From assembly GCA_052035955.1 (NCBI GenBank), contig JBPOHD010000027.1, positions 1 to 64,000 on the forward strand: a DNA stretch of 64,000 nucleotides, read 5' to 3'. The position numbers and the translations under genes are program-made. Positions 51,701 through 59,632 of this stretch are shown piece after piece. Source of the DNA: JAEUNJ01 sp052035955. GTDB lineage: Bacteria > Pseudomonadota > Gammaproteobacteria > Burkholderiales > Rhodocyclaceae. The notes beneath the pieces are model-generated. The model searched no databases, was not told the origin of the DNA, and saw only the letters and a program-made list of their open reading frames with translations. Position 1 is the stretch's first letter, and each line of letters begins with the position of its first letter.

Positions 51701-51963
51701 AAGAAGGAGAAGCCGCGCACGACCCGGGACTTGGGCACCGAGAGCATGGCCGTCGAGAGGGGGTAGGTGACCTGGTCCTCCACCACCTGGGGCGCCTGGC
51801 CGGGCACTTCCGTATAGACGATCACCTGCACGTCGGAGAGGTCCGGCAGGGCGTCCAGCGGCGTCCTGACGACGGCGTAGGCGCCGGCCAGGACCAGGAA
51901 CAGCGTGGCCAGCAGGACCAGGAAGCGGTTCCTGGCCGACCAGTCGATGACGGCGTTCAGCAT
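48769..51963 (-). CDS. cusA: CusA-type heavy-metal RND efflux pump
   Basis: This 1064-residue inner-membrane pump has twelve spans and metal-RND motifs: TPLDALPDLSDVQVIVYTEV, the proton-relay Asp402 in GAMVDAAIVMIEN, and ARIDMLSTGIRTPIGIKVFG in the periplasmic metal pathway. It exports Cu(I)/Ag(I) with CusB and an outer-membrane channel. Between residues ~420 and 446, in a cytoplasmic loop, is a Pro/Gly/Ala-rich insert encoded by a nearly pure G/C palindrome. The start at 51963 was chosen by homology; upstream sequence is repeat B1. Confidence 0.93.
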   Translation of the reverse strand: MLNAVIDWSARNRFLVLLATLFLVLAGAYAVVRTPLDALPDLSDVQVIVYTEVPGQAPQVVEDQVTYPLSTAMLSVPKSRVVRGFSFFGASFVYVIFEDGTDIYWARTRVLEYLNAAAGRLPPGVTPALGPDATGVGWVYQYALVARERTLAELRSLQDWDLRYQLAKAQGVAEVASVGGFVQQYQVAVDPVKLRAYGIPLARVAQVIRESNRDVGGRSLEMAETEYMVRGRGYLRGKADIEMLAVKAEKGTPVLVRDIARVELVPDERRGMAELDGEGEVVSGIAMARYGQNALEVIANIKEKIAEVASGLPEGVSVVATYDRSELIHRAIDTLKRTLAEESLVVALVCIVFLLHVRSALVAILMLPVGVLIAFIAMRLLGINSNIMSLGGIAIAIGAMVDAAIVMIENAHKHLERLDAAQPMLPAPPAGAGPGVGGEQQPADAAARAQALVAACKEVGPALFFSLLIITVSFLPVFTLEAQEGRLFSPLAYTKTFAMAGAALLSVTLVPVLMLAFVRGRILPEARNPVNRVLIALYRPIIAAVMRWKKTTLVIAVAVTAATVVPAARLGTEFMPTLNEGTLFYMPTTLPALSVTKAAELLQTQNKIIRSFPEVASVWGKAGRANTATDPAPIEMFETVINLKPESEWRPGMSIDGLIAEMDKALQIPGVSNAWTMPIKARIDMLSTGIRTPIGIKVFGKDLAEMEKLARQIETVVKAVPGTTSAYAERITGGYYLDVVPDREALARYGLPVGELQDVVATALGGEMVTTTVEGRERFGVVVRYPRGLRDDPEKIAREVLVPLMGGAMVPLGQVARVGISQGAPAIRTENALLSAYIYVDIRDRDIGSYVADARRAVADQVKFPPGYYATWSGQFEYMERAVAKLKVVVPVTLLIIFLLLYLNFRRLTETLIVMLSVPFALVGGVWLMAALGYNLSVAVAVGFIALAGVAAETGVVMLIYLDHAWEAARVKRAAEGRNPSVGDLYDAVMEGAVERVRPKMMTVVAIMAGLLPIMWSTGAGSEVMRRIAAPMVGGMISSTVLTLVVIPAIYALVKEWGMRKDGG
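50646..50692 (-). repeat. GC-only imperfect palindrome inside cusA
   Basis: This 47-bp tract of C-runs then G-runs has GCTCCCC/GGGGAGC ends and encodes PAPPAGAGPGVGGEQ in a loop of CusA. It is almost devoid of A and T and can form a hairpin or G-quadruplex on the coding strand. Composition is like the G/C-run ends of repeat element A, but similarity is compositional only. Confidence 0.65.
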
Positions 51964-52007
51964 GGCCGTTGGCCTCCGCGGGGCGCGCTTACCCTTGGAA
52001 AAAGCGG

Positions 52008-52144
52008 TTTCACCACAGAGACACAGAGGCACAGAGAAAGGCATTTCGTCGAGGAGCGGCGGGTCGTTTCATGAGCACCCATCGCGTGGACGCCTCGAAT
52101 TCGGAAGGTCTTTCCTCTGTGCCCTCTGCGTCTCTGCGGTGAGG
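52008..52144 (-). repeat. Repeat element B, copy 1, between cusB and cusA
   Basis: The left arm (52008-52038) contains TTCACCACAGAGACACAGAG. The right arm (52111-52144) is largely its reverse complement (CTCTGCGTCTCTGCGGTGA). The ~70-base interior is not shared with other copies. It fills the junction between two co-directional genes and would form a ~30-bp imperfect stem in the mRNA. Confidence 0.85.
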
Positions 52145-52153
52145 TTTTTGGTC

Positions 52154-53701
52154 TCACTTCCTCGACTCCATCTTCGTGATCACCCACTCGCCGGGCTTGC
52201 GCTCGACGAACTCCAGCGTGATCGGTGCGCCGGGCTTGATGTCCTTGGCCAGGGCGGCGTTGGCCAGGGTGAATTCCATGGTCATGGAGGGCCAGTTGAG
52301 GCTGGACACCGGGCCGTGGCTGACCATCACCGTGCCGGCCCTGGCGTCGATCGAATCGAGCTTGCCTTCGGCCCGATGCCCCACTCCGCCCACCTTGCCC
52401 GAGGCCTTCGCCGCGCCTTCCGCGGGCGGGGTGCCGCCGGAGAAGGCGCCCGTCGCGGCGCGCAGGTTGCTCTCGGCGTCGATCAGGAAGTTGGCGGCGA
52501 CGACCACCGTCTCCCCTTCCTTGATGCCGTCGAGGACCTCGACGTATTCGTCGCCCCGGGCGCCCAGCTTCACCTCCCGCGGCTCGAAGCGGCCCTCGCC
52601 CAGCTGCACGATGGCGACGCGCCGGGTGCCGCTGTCGATGACGGCGGAAGCGGGCACGGCGAGCACCGGCTTGCCGGCCTCGGCGGGGAACTCCACCTGG
52701 GCGTACATGGCCGGCTTCAGGAGGCCGCCGGGATTGGGGAGTTCGAGCCGCACGGGGACGCTGCGGGTATCGGCGTTGAGGGTCGGGTAGACATAGGCCA
52801 CCTTGCCCTCGAAGGCCTTGTCCGGATAGGCGTTGACCCGCAGCACGGCCCGGGCGCCGGGCCTGACGCGGGCGATGTCCTGCTCGAAGACGTCGGCCAC
52901 CACCCAGACGGCGGAGAGGTCGGCGATCTGGTACAGGGCCTCGCCCGCCATGAAGCGCTGGCCCTGCACCACCTTCTTCTCGGTGACGATGCCGGCGGCC
53001 GGCGAGCGGAAGCTCAGGGTGCGCTTCTCGCGCCCCTCCCTGGCCAGGGCGGCCACCTGCTCCTCGGAGATGTCCCAGTTGCGCAGGCGGGCGAGGGCGG
53101 CGTCGGCCAGCTGCCGCATGGCCGCCCGCGACTCGGGCGAGGCATCCTTCATGGCCTCGACGCCCTTGATGGCGAGGGCATACTCCCGCTGGGCGGAAAC
53201 CAGCTCCGGGCTGTACACCTCGAACAGGGGCTGGCCGCGGCCGACGGCCTGGCCGGTGGTGTTGACGTGCAGGCGCTCGACGAAGCCCTCGAACTTGGCG
53301 GTCACGGTATGGGTACGGCGCTCGTCCACCTCGATGCGTCCGGCGGCGCGGACCACCCGGTCCAGGACCCGCTGGCCGGCGACCTCGGTGCGGATACCGG
53401 TCTTCTGCACCTTGTCGGTGGCGATCTTCAGGCCGCCGCCGGCGGCGGGGGCATCGTCCTCGCCCTCGTACACGGGGATGTAGTCCATGCCCATGGAATC
53501 CTTCTTGGGCACCGGCGAGGTGTCGGGCAGGCCCATGGGGTTGCGGTAATGCAGCAGCTTTTTACCCGCCGCCTTGCCGGGCTCACCGGCCACCCGGGCG
53601 GGCGCCGCCGGCTCCTGGCCGCGGCCCAACCAGTAGCCGCCGCCGGCGGCGAGGACGGCGACGACGACGATCGCGATCGCCGGGGTCGATTTAGCGCTCA
53701 T
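52154..53701 (-). CDS. cusB: CusB-type RND adaptor fused to a CusF-like metal-binding domain
   Basis: This 515-residue membrane-fusion protein has an N-terminal anchor (AIAIVVVAVLAAGGGYWLGR) and a heavy-metal-binding-like motif that has lost its Cys and His (HYRNPMGLPDTSPVPKKDSM, then GMDYIPVY). The barrel-sandwich and helical hairpin domains follow (GFVERLHVNTTGQAVGRGQP). A C-terminal CusF-like domain (from residue ~430, with SLNWPSMTMEF) completes it. The fusion would let the adaptor load metal without a separate chaperone. A free CusF-like protein is nevertheless encoded upstream. Confidence 0.92.
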   Translation of the reverse strand: MSAKSTPAIAIVVVAVLAAGGGYWLGRGQEPAAPARVAGEPGKAAGKKLLHYRNPMGLPDTSPVPKKDSMGMDYIPVYEGEDDAPAAGGGLKIATDKVQKTGIRTEVAGQRVLDRVVRAAGRIEVDERRTHTVTAKFEGFVERLHVNTTGQAVGRGQPLFEVYSPELVSAQREYALAIKGVEAMKDASPESRAAMRQLADAALARLRNWDISEEQVAALAREGREKRTLSFRSPAAGIVTEKKVVQGQRFMAGEALYQIADLSAVWVVADVFEQDIARVRPGARAVLRVNAYPDKAFEGKVAYVYPTLNADTRSVPVRLELPNPGGLLKPAMYAQVEFPAEAGKPVLAVPASAVIDSGTRRVAIVQLGEGRFEPREVKLGARGDEYVEVLDGIKEGETVVVAANFLIDAESNLRAATGAFSGGTPPAEGAAKASGKVGGVGHRAEGKLDSIDARAGTVMVSHGPVSSLNWPSMTMEFTLANAALAKDIKPGAPITLEFVERKPGEWVITKMESRK

Positions 53702-53729
53702 GGGGATTCCCTCGCACGGAAAGGCTGGG

Positions 53730-53865
53730 TTTCACCACAGAGGACGCAGAGGGCGCAGAGAAAAACCAGCCCATCCGGAAAGCGAAACCCGATCGCGGCG
53801 AGAATGCATAGTTCATTTTTCCACTCCGTCTTCCCTCTGTGTCCTCTGCGTCCTCTGCGGTGAAA
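53730..53865 (-). repeat. Repeat element B, copy 2, between the outer-membrane channel gene and cusB
   Basis: The left arm from 53730 contains TTCACCACAGAGGACGCAGA. The right arm (53835-53864) contains CTCTGTGTCCTCTGCGTCCT, then CTGCGGTGAA. The interior (~75 bases) is unique. It occupies most of the 183-bp junction between co-directional genes. Confidence 0.87.
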
Positions 53866-53884
53866 GGCTCTTTCGCGACCTTCA

Positions 53885-55168
53885 TCACAAATCCTCCCCC
53901 ACCAGCCGCTCGACCTCGGCCAGGCGCATGCGCTGGTCGGCCCGGGCCTTGACGATGTCCTGGCGGGCCTTGCGGATCTGCCGCTGGGCGTCGAGCAGGG
54001 TGGCGAAATCCACCTTGCCGTTCTCGTAGGCGGCCAGCGCCGACTGGAAGCCCAGTTCCGCCTGGGGCAGCAGGTTCGCCGCCGCCAGGTTCTCCAGGCG
54101 GCGTGCCGCCTCCAGGCCGGCCAGGCTTTCGGAGAGGTCGGAGAGGACCTGGTTGAGGGTGGCCTCGCGGCGCAGGCGGGCCGCCTCGAGCATGCGCTCG
54201 GCCTCCCTTTCCTGGCTGCGCCGGCTTTCCTGCTGGAGGGGAATGTTCAGCTCGACCATCAGTTCCCACTCGCTGACCCGGTTCCGGCTCTGGATGGGCG
54301 AGACGCCGAGGCTGAAATCCGGATAGCGGTTGCGATAGGCCAGCTCCCGGTTGCTCTCCGCCGTGCGTATCCGCGCCCCCTCGGCCCGCAGCCAGGGGTT
54401 GGCCGCCGTCAGGCGGCCCTCGAGGGCGGCGAAATCGAGCTTCGCCGGCGCCGGCATGGGACGCAGGACGTCGGGCGGGCGCAGCTTCACGCCGGCCGGG
54501 CGGCCGAGCAGGTTGCGCATGCGGGCGCTGGCCTGGGCACTGTCTCCCTCCATGGCCGCCAGGTCGGAACGCATGGCGGTCTGCTCGGTCTGGGCGCGGA
54601 TGACGTCCTGCTGGGGGGCGAGGCCGGCCGCGTAGCGGGTTCGGGCGATGTCCTCGATGCGGGCCATGAGGTCCAGGCTCTCGTAGCCCAGGCGCAGGGC
54701 GGCCTGGTGGTAGTGGTGCTGGGCGTAGGTCTGCTTGATGCGCAGGGCGAGGTCCGCCCAGCCCCCCTCGGCGCGGCCCTCGGCCTCTTCGGCGCCGGCG
54801 GTCGCGGCGGCCTCCCGGAGGTCCCGCTTGCCGAACCAGGGCAGGGGCTGGATGACCGTGTATTTGGTGCTGCCGACCCGGGAAGGCAGCAGGTTGGGGC
54901 CGGCGTCGGTCCCCCGGTTGGTGATGTCGCGCAACTCCATGCGCAGCACCGGGTCGGGCCGGGCGCCGGCCGGCTGCACGCGGGCCTGGGCGGCTTCGGC
55001 CTCCAGGCGCATGGCGGCGAACTCCGGGTGCCTTTCCCGGGCGAATTGCAGGAGGCTGTCCACGTTGCCGCCGATGACGGTTTCCGCCGCCGCCGTGCCG
55101 GCGGCGAGCAGGGCGGCGGCGAACAGGACGGCGGCCCGGATGGGGCGCCGTCCGCCCTTGCGGAACAC
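53885..55168 (-). CDS. Outer-membrane efflux channel (CusC/TolC family)
   Basis: This 427-residue protein has a signal peptide (AAVLFAAALLAAGTAAAE) and two OEP repeats of long helices (LLQFARERHPEFAAMRLEAE, VNPWLRAEG-like ANPWLRAEGARIRTAESNRE, DFATLLDAQRQIRKARQDIV). It completes the Cus tripartite pump across the outer membrane. The start is a GTG two bases after the stop of the CusF-like gene, preceded by AGAGG, so translation is coupled. Confidence 0.88.
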   Translation of the reverse strand: MFRKGGRRPIRAAVLFAAALLAAGTAAAETVIGGNVDSLLQFARERHPEFAAMRLEAEAAQARVQPAGARPDPVLRMELRDITNRGTDAGPNLLPSRVGSTKYTVIQPLPWFGKRDLREAAATAGAEEAEGRAEGGWADLALRIKQTYAQHHYHQAALRLGYESLDLMARIEDIARTRYAAGLAPQQDVIRAQTEQTAMRSDLAAMEGDSAQASARMRNLLGRPAGVKLRPPDVLRPMPAPAKLDFAALEGRLTAANPWLRAEGARIRTAESNRELAYRNRYPDFSLGVSPIQSRNRVSEWELMVELNIPLQQESRRSQEREAERMLEAARLRREATLNQVLSDLSESLAGLEAARRLENLAAANLLPQAELGFQSALAAYENGKVDFATLLDAQRQIRKARQDIVKARADQRMRLAEVERLVGEDL

Positions 55169-55170
55169 GG

Positions 55171-55515
55171 TCAGGGCCTCTTCTCGAGGTGGGTGATGAG
55201 CATGTCGCCGCCGGCCATGCTGGCCTGGAAGCTGACCTTGTCGCCGGGCTTGAGGCCATCCAGCCACCTGGCCTCCTTCACCTTGAACTGCATGGTCATG
55301 GCCGACATGCCGAGGTTCTCGATGGGGCCATGGGCCAGGGTGACGGTCTTGCCCGCCTTGTCCACCTTCTTGACCTCGCCCTGGGCGGGCGCGGGGGCCG
55401 GCGCGGCGGCGGCCGGCTTGCCGTGGTCGTGCTTGTGGTCGGCGGCGAGGGCCGGGGCTGCGGCGAAGCAGAGGAGCGCGGCAGCGGCCGCGGAAACGGA
55501 AGCGATGGTCTTCAT
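55171..55515 (-). CDS. cusF: CusF-like periplasmic copper/silver-binding protein
   Basis: This 114-residue protein has a signal peptide (SVSAAAAALLCFAAAPALAA), a His-rich start of the mature chain (DHKHDHGK) and an OB-fold CusF domain with GEVKKVDKAGKTVTLAHGPI and ENLGMSAMTMQFKV, which contains the Met ligands. CusF passes Cu(I)/Ag(I) to CusB/CusA. GGAGTTCAACC precedes the ATG. It is translationally coupled to the channel gene. Confidence 0.9.
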   Translation of the reverse strand: MKTIASVSAAAAALLCFAAAPALAADHKHDHGKPAAAAPAPAPAQGEVKKVDKAGKTVTLAHGPIENLGMSAMTMQFKVKEARWLDGLKPGDKVSFQASMAGGDMLITHLEKRP

Positions 55516-55621
55516 GGTTGAACTCCGCAATGCGTGACGGGACTGACCCGGATCCGGACCCCGGGCGCGGGGGTCCGTCGGACACGGCAGGCGCCCCGGC
55601 CCCGGGGGGCCGTGAGCGGGG

Positions 55622-56017
55622 TCAGGCGCTTCGCGGAGGACGCCGGAGGCTGTCCGGCAGGGGATCGGAGTAATGCACCGTGGTCAGGCCGGCGAGGACA
55701 TGCCCGGCCCGGTGGACCGGCGAGGCGGCGGCGCTCGGCGGAATGATGCCGGCGCAGGCCAGGTGGCAGAAACCACACTGGTCGCAGGCCATGCCGCCCT
55801 GGGCGGAGGCATCGGCCGGCGAGGCGTCTGCGGCACGGGCGTGGCAATCGCCATGGGCCCACTGGGCAGCGGCGGCGTCGCCGGGGTGCGTACCGTGGGC
55901 GGGGGCCGGCTCCTGGCCATGGGTGCAGAAAGGCATGGCGACCGCCGCGACGGCCGAGAAGGGCAGCCAGGCGGCGGCGAGGAAGAGGATCAGCAGGCGA
56001 AGCCGACGGGAGAACAT
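55622..56017 (-). CDS. DUF2946-like Cys/His-rich exported protein
   Basis: This 131-residue protein has an N-terminal helix (LLILFLAAAWLPFSAVAAVA), a His/Cys-rich middle (MPFCTHGQEPAPAHGTHPGD, HGDCHARA) and a conserved ACDQCGFCHLACAG segment. DUF2946-type proteins are often encoded beside copper genes. The metal-ligand content and position at the head of the cus operon suggest a copper-related envelope role, which is inference. Confidence 0.7.
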   Translation of the reverse strand: MFSRRLRLLILFLAAAWLPFSAVAAVAMPFCTHGQEPAPAHGTHPGDAAAAQWAHGDCHARAADASPADASAQGGMACDQCGFCHLACAGIIPPSAAASPVHRAGHVLAGLTTVHYSDPLPDSLRRPPRSA

Positions 56018-56113
56018 GGGCTCATTGTAAGCCGGGACCCGGGTGGGACCGCAAGTTGCCGCGGGAGTTCCCGACCCGACGGCGCCCTGCGGCCGCCGTC
56101 GCCGAGGAACCGG

Positions 56114-56602
56114 TCAGGCGGCGCTACGCTCCTGCCAGGCGGGGAAGATCTGAGCGGCGGCCTTCGCGGGGTCGTTGTGCCGGGACTTGCGGCGCAGGCG
56201 GACGGGCGCCTGGGTTTCGCGCAGGAAGGCCACGAAGGGCTGGTCGTGGACCTGGGCGTCCTCAAGCATTTCGTGGCACAGGGCGCGCATGCGCTCCGCC
56301 ACCGTCGGATCGCCGCGCATCATGTCCAGGCACAGGGACGACAGCTTGCGGCGGAACATGACGTGCGCATTCATGCGGGCCGAGAAGGCCTCCGGGTTCC
56401 AGAACTCGCGCATCAGCCGCTCCTGGAAGCCGAAGTACTCGCGGGTGTAATGGGCCAGCCAGTCCAGCATGTCCTGCATCAGTTCCCGCCGCACATTGGC
56501 GTCGGGCAGCGTATCGAGACGGCCGGTGGTCCACTCGAGCAACCCGAACTGCCGGTCGAACTCGTCGATGCCCGATTCATTGGTCCTGTTTTCCACGTCC
56601 AT
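56114..56602 (-). CDS. Degenerate hemerythrin-like protein
   Basis: This 162-residue protein follows the four-helix hemerythrin plan (GIDEFDRQFGLLEWTTGRLD, LAHYTREYFGFQERLMREFW, RMNAHVMFRRKL). Several iron ligands are replaced: the QH of helix 1 is Gln18-Phe19, HF..EE is Tyr56-Phe57..Gln60-Glu61, and the first His of HxxxH is Arg76, with His80 kept. Oxygen-binding di-iron is unlikely to form. GGGAGGAGAGG precedes the ATG. It lies 121 bp after padJ on the same strand. Confidence 0.7.
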   Translation of the reverse strand: MDVENRTNESGIDEFDRQFGLLEWTTGRLDTLPDANVRRELMQDMLDWLAHYTREYFGFQERLMREFWNPEAFSARMNAHVMFRRKLSSLCLDMMRGDPTVAERMRALCHEMLEDAQVHDQPFVAFLRETQAPVRLRRKSRHNDPAKAAAQIFPAWQERSAA

Positions 56603-56723
56603 GGCCCTCTCCTCCCGCCTTGGTCTTTCGAATAATGCGAGCAATCTGCGCCTGTTCTGCGGAAAAATCCAGACGCGGTGCACCATTGCGGGACATTGGC
56701 CCGGGCCGACGCTCGGGTATTGC

Positions 56724-58028
56724 CTATTTCGGGCGCCGGTCCACCACCCGTTTCGCCTTGCCCACGACCGTCCGTTCGACGCCCCCCGAGTGCAGGACAT
56801 TCACATGGGCCGAGACGCCGGCGTAGGACTTGATGGCGTGGTGCAGGGCCCCGGCCACCCGCTTCTGCTCGGCCGGACTGGCGTTGAGGTGGGCCGGCCG
56901 GAACTCCACATTGACCGTCATCCTGTCCATCGGCCCCTCCTTCTCGAGCACGATCTGGTAGATGGAGTCCAGCTCCGGCTGGCGCAGCACCAGTTCCTCG
57001 ATCTGGGAGGGAAAGACGTTCACGCCGCGGATGATCATCATGTCGTCGGAGCGGCCGGTGATCTTGGCCATGCGGCGCATGGACCGGGCCGTTCCCGGCA
57101 GCAGCCGGGTCAGGTCCCGGGTCCGGTAGCGGATGACGGGCATGGCCTCCTTCGACAGGGAGGTGAAGACCAGTTCGCCGAGCTCGCCGTCGGGCAACGG
57201 CTCTCCGGTGTCGGGATCGATGATCTCGGGATAGAAGTGGTCCTCCCAGATGGTCAGGCCGTCCTTGGTTTCCGCGCACTCCTGGGCGACGCCCGGCCCC
57301 ATCACCTCGGAAAGGCCGTAGATGTCGATGGCGTCGCAGTCCCAGCGCGCCTCGATGGCGGCGCGGATCTCGTTGGTCCATGGCTCGGCGCCGTGGATGC
57401 CGATGCGGACGCTGCTCTCCCGCGGGTCCAGGCCCTGCCGTTCCATTTCCTCGGCGACGACCAGCATGTAGGAGGGCGTGACCATCATGACAGTCGGCTG
57501 GAAATCGCTGATCAGCTGCACCTGCTTCTCGGTCTGGCCGCCGCCCATGGGGATCACGGCGCAGCCGAGCCGCTCGGCGCCGTAGTGGGCGCCCAGGCCG
57601 CCGGTGAACAGGCCGTAGCCGTAGGAGACCATCAGGATGTCGTCGGGACCGCCGCCGGCGGCGTGGATGGAGCGGGCCATGACCGTGGCCCAGGTGTCGA
57701 TGTCCTTCTGCGTGTAGCCGACGACGGTGGGCTTGCCGGTGGTGCCCGAGGAGGCGTGCACGCGGACGATCTGCCGCATGGGCGTGGCGAACAGGCCGTA
57801 GGGATAGTTGTCCCGCAGGTCGGCCTTGGTGGTGAAGGGGAAGCGGCGGAGGTCGGCCAGGTCCTTCAGGTCCGCCGGATGGACGCCCCGCTCGTCGAAC
57901 TTCTTCCGGTAGTGGGGCACGTTGTCGTAGGCGTGCTGCAGGGCCCACCCGAGGCGCTGCAACTGGAGGGCGGCGATCTCGTCCCGGCTCGCCACCTCGA
58001 TGGGCTCGAAGGCCCGCTTCTCTGCCAT
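56724..58028 (-). CDS. padJ: Phenylacetate-CoA ligase
   Basis: This 434-residue PaaK-type ligase has the phosphate loop VHASSGTTGKPTVVGYT, SYGYGLFTGGLGAHYGAERL, EDHFYPEIIDPDTGEPLPDG, and the C-terminal TGRSDDMMIIRGVNVFPSQI. It makes phenylacetyl-CoA from phenylacetate, CoA and ATP. Following padI in the order D-E-F-G-H-I-J, it matches padJ of anaerobic phenylacetate degraders. On sequence alone it could equally be an aerobic paaK. A 239-bp junction with repeat B separates it from padI. Confidence 0.9.
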   Translation of the reverse strand: MAEKRAFEPIEVASRDEIAALQLQRLGWALQHAYDNVPHYRKKFDERGVHPADLKDLADLRRFPFTTKADLRDNYPYGLFATPMRQIVRVHASSGTTGKPTVVGYTQKDIDTWATVMARSIHAAGGGPDDILMVSYGYGLFTGGLGAHYGAERLGCAVIPMGGGQTEKQVQLISDFQPTVMMVTPSYMLVVAEEMERQGLDPRESSVRIGIHGAEPWTNEIRAAIEARWDCDAIDIYGLSEVMGPGVAQECAETKDGLTIWEDHFYPEIIDPDTGEPLPDGELGELVFTSLSKEAMPVIRYRTRDLTRLLPGTARSMRRMAKITGRSDDMMIIRGVNVFPSQIEELVLRQPELDSIYQIVLEKEGPMDRMTVNVEFRPAHLNASPAEQKRVAGALHHAIKSYAGVSAHVNVLHSGGVERTVVGKAKRVVDRRPK

Positions 58029-58063
58029 GTTTCTCCTCCTCCATGCACGGTGAAACCCGAAAA

Positions 58064-58222
58064 CCCACCGCAGAGGCGCCGAGACGCGGAGGAATGCGAC
58101 GCATCCGGGGTCGCGCCTTCGCACCTTTCCCGACGAACAGGCGGTGACGCGCAATCCCGCAGATGCCGCAATCATTTGCCCGTACTCCTTGCCTCCGTGC
58201 CCTCCGTGTCCTCCGCGGTGAA
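58064..58222 (-). repeat. Repeat element B, copy 3, between padI and padJ
   Basis: The left arm from 58064 has CCCACCGCAGAGGCGCCGAG. The right arm (58190-58222) has GCCTCCGTGCCCTCCGTGTC and CCGCGGTGAAA. The interior (~95 bases) is unique to this copy. Arms are more G+C-rich than in copies 1 and 2, but outer bases are conserved. Confidence 0.85.
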
Positions 58223-58267
58223 AGTCTCGGTGTGAAATGGCCGGATCTGCGTCCGGCTGGAAATCGC

Positions 58268-59599
58268 TCAGGCGTCGGCGGCCTGCCGGGCGAGGCCGCG
58301 CAGGCGCTTCAGGTTCTCGGCCAGGTGGCCTTCCCGGTGGGCCACCTGGCCGCCGTCCAGGTGGCGGAACTTGCCCAGGGCCTTCAGGTAGTCGGCCAGG
58401 GGGCGCGGCGCGCCGGGGTCGCGCGTGAAGCGCAGGCCGTCGGCCGGGGTGTATTCCCAGAGGGTGACGAAGTTGCACTCGACGGCCCGGCGGGCCACCT
58501 CGATGTTCCTCTCGGCCGGGAAGCGCCAGCCCGTGGTGCAGGGCGAATAGACGTGCAGGTAGGCGAAGCCGTGGCGGGCGGCGGCGATGGCCCGGTCGAG
58601 CTTGGCGTAGAAATCCTCCATGAAGGCCGTCGAGGCCGTGGCCACGTAGTCGCACTCGTGCATGACCATGATCAGGGGCAGGTTCTTGGCGTCCTGGGTC
58701 TTGCCGTGGCCCCGCTCGCCGACCGGAGTGGTGCTGGTCCAGGCGCCGAAGGGCGTGCAGCTCGAGCGCTGCATGCCGGTGTTCATGTAGCCTTCGTTGT
58801 CGATGACGATGAAGAGGATCTCCTCGCCCCGCTCGGCGGCGCCGGACAGCGACTGGAAGCCCACGTCGGAAGCGCCGCCGTCACCGGCCAGGGCCACGGC
58901 CAGCACGTCCCGCCCCTGGCGCTTGTGGGCCCGGCGCACGCCGGCCAGCATGGAGGCGGCATTGGTCAGCAGCGGGTGGAAGACCGGCACCTTGGTGCCC
59001 GTCATGCCGTTGTAGCCCACGGACCCCATGCCGGGCACGCAGCCCGGCGGCGTCGCCAGCACGCAGTCCGGCCCTATGCGGCGCAGGGCGTGGCGCATGA
59101 CGATCTCGGTGTTGCAGCCCTGGCAGCCGGCCAGCCCCGGCACGAAGAGGTCCTCGTCCTGGCCGACCTCGTTGTAGATGCGCGCCGTGGTGAGCCATTC
59201 GAGGGCCCCTTCGCCGCAGGCGTCGGCGCAGGCAGGGTTGCCGCCGCAGTTGTCGCACTTGACCACGTGCCCCTCGGCGGCGTCGAAGGCGATGCCGGCG
59301 TAGGCGCAGCCGACGGTGCAGAGGAGGCAGTTCACGCACTTCGTGCCGTCCCAGGCGACGATGCCAGTCTCCGGGTCCTTGGCGAGGGCCGCGGCGGGGC
59401 AGAAGGACACGCAGCGCGGGTCGCCGCACTGGCGGCAGAGGGCGGCCTCCCAGCTGCCGGGGGCATTGCCCGGCAGGACGCGGATGCGGGCGCGGCCGGG
59501 ATCGTCGGAGCCGGTCCTGGCGACGGCGCAGGCCGTCATGCAGTCGCCGCATCCGGTGCAGCGGGCGGCGTCGAAGCGCAGGGTCGAGTAGGCGGTCAT
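58268..59599 (-). CDS. padI: Phenylglyoxylate:acceptor oxidoreductase beta subunit (ferredoxin domain plus TPP domain)
   Basis: This 443-residue fusion has a four-cluster-type ferredoxin domain at residues ~8-135 (CTGCGDCMTAC, CRQCGDPRCVSFCP, CVNCLLCTVGC, CDNCGGNPAC). A thiamine-diphosphate domain follows with CQGCNTEI, GDGG at 239-242 and Asn268 (VIDNEGYMNTG). It is the TPP half of the 2-oxoacid oxidoreductase that turns phenylglyoxylate and CoA into benzoyl-CoA and CO2. The Fe-S/TPP fusion is the feature that identifies PadI rather than a plain pyruvate oxidoreductase beta chain. Confidence 0.88.
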   Translation of the reverse strand: MTAYSTLRFDAARCTGCGDCMTACAVARTGSDDPGRARIRVLPGNAPGSWEAALCRQCGDPRCVSFCPAAALAKDPETGIVAWDGTKCVNCLLCTVGCAYAGIAFDAAEGHVVKCDNCGGNPACADACGEGALEWLTTARIYNEVGQDEDLFVPGLAGCQGCNTEIVMRHALRRIGPDCVLATPPGCVPGMGSVGYNGMTGTKVPVFHPLLTNAASMLAGVRRAHKRQGRDVLAVALAGDGGASDVGFQSLSGAAERGEEILFIVIDNEGYMNTGMQRSSCTPFGAWTSTTPVGERGHGKTQDAKNLPLIMVMHECDYVATASTAFMEDFYAKLDRAIAAARHGFAYLHVYSPCTTGWRFPAERNIEVARRAVECNFVTLWEYTPADGLRFTRDPGAPRPLADYLKALGKFRHLDGGQVAHREGHLAENLKRLRGLARQAADA

Positions 59600-59632
59600 G
59601 GGGGACTCTTCCGGTCAGGAAAAACGACAGGC

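Noticed and set aside
53730..53865. Small proteins with EDAEDTE- or HRGHRG-like repeats over repeat B
   Set aside because: They appear in every copy of the inverted repeat and vanish outside it; the conservation is that of the DNA stem, not of a protein.
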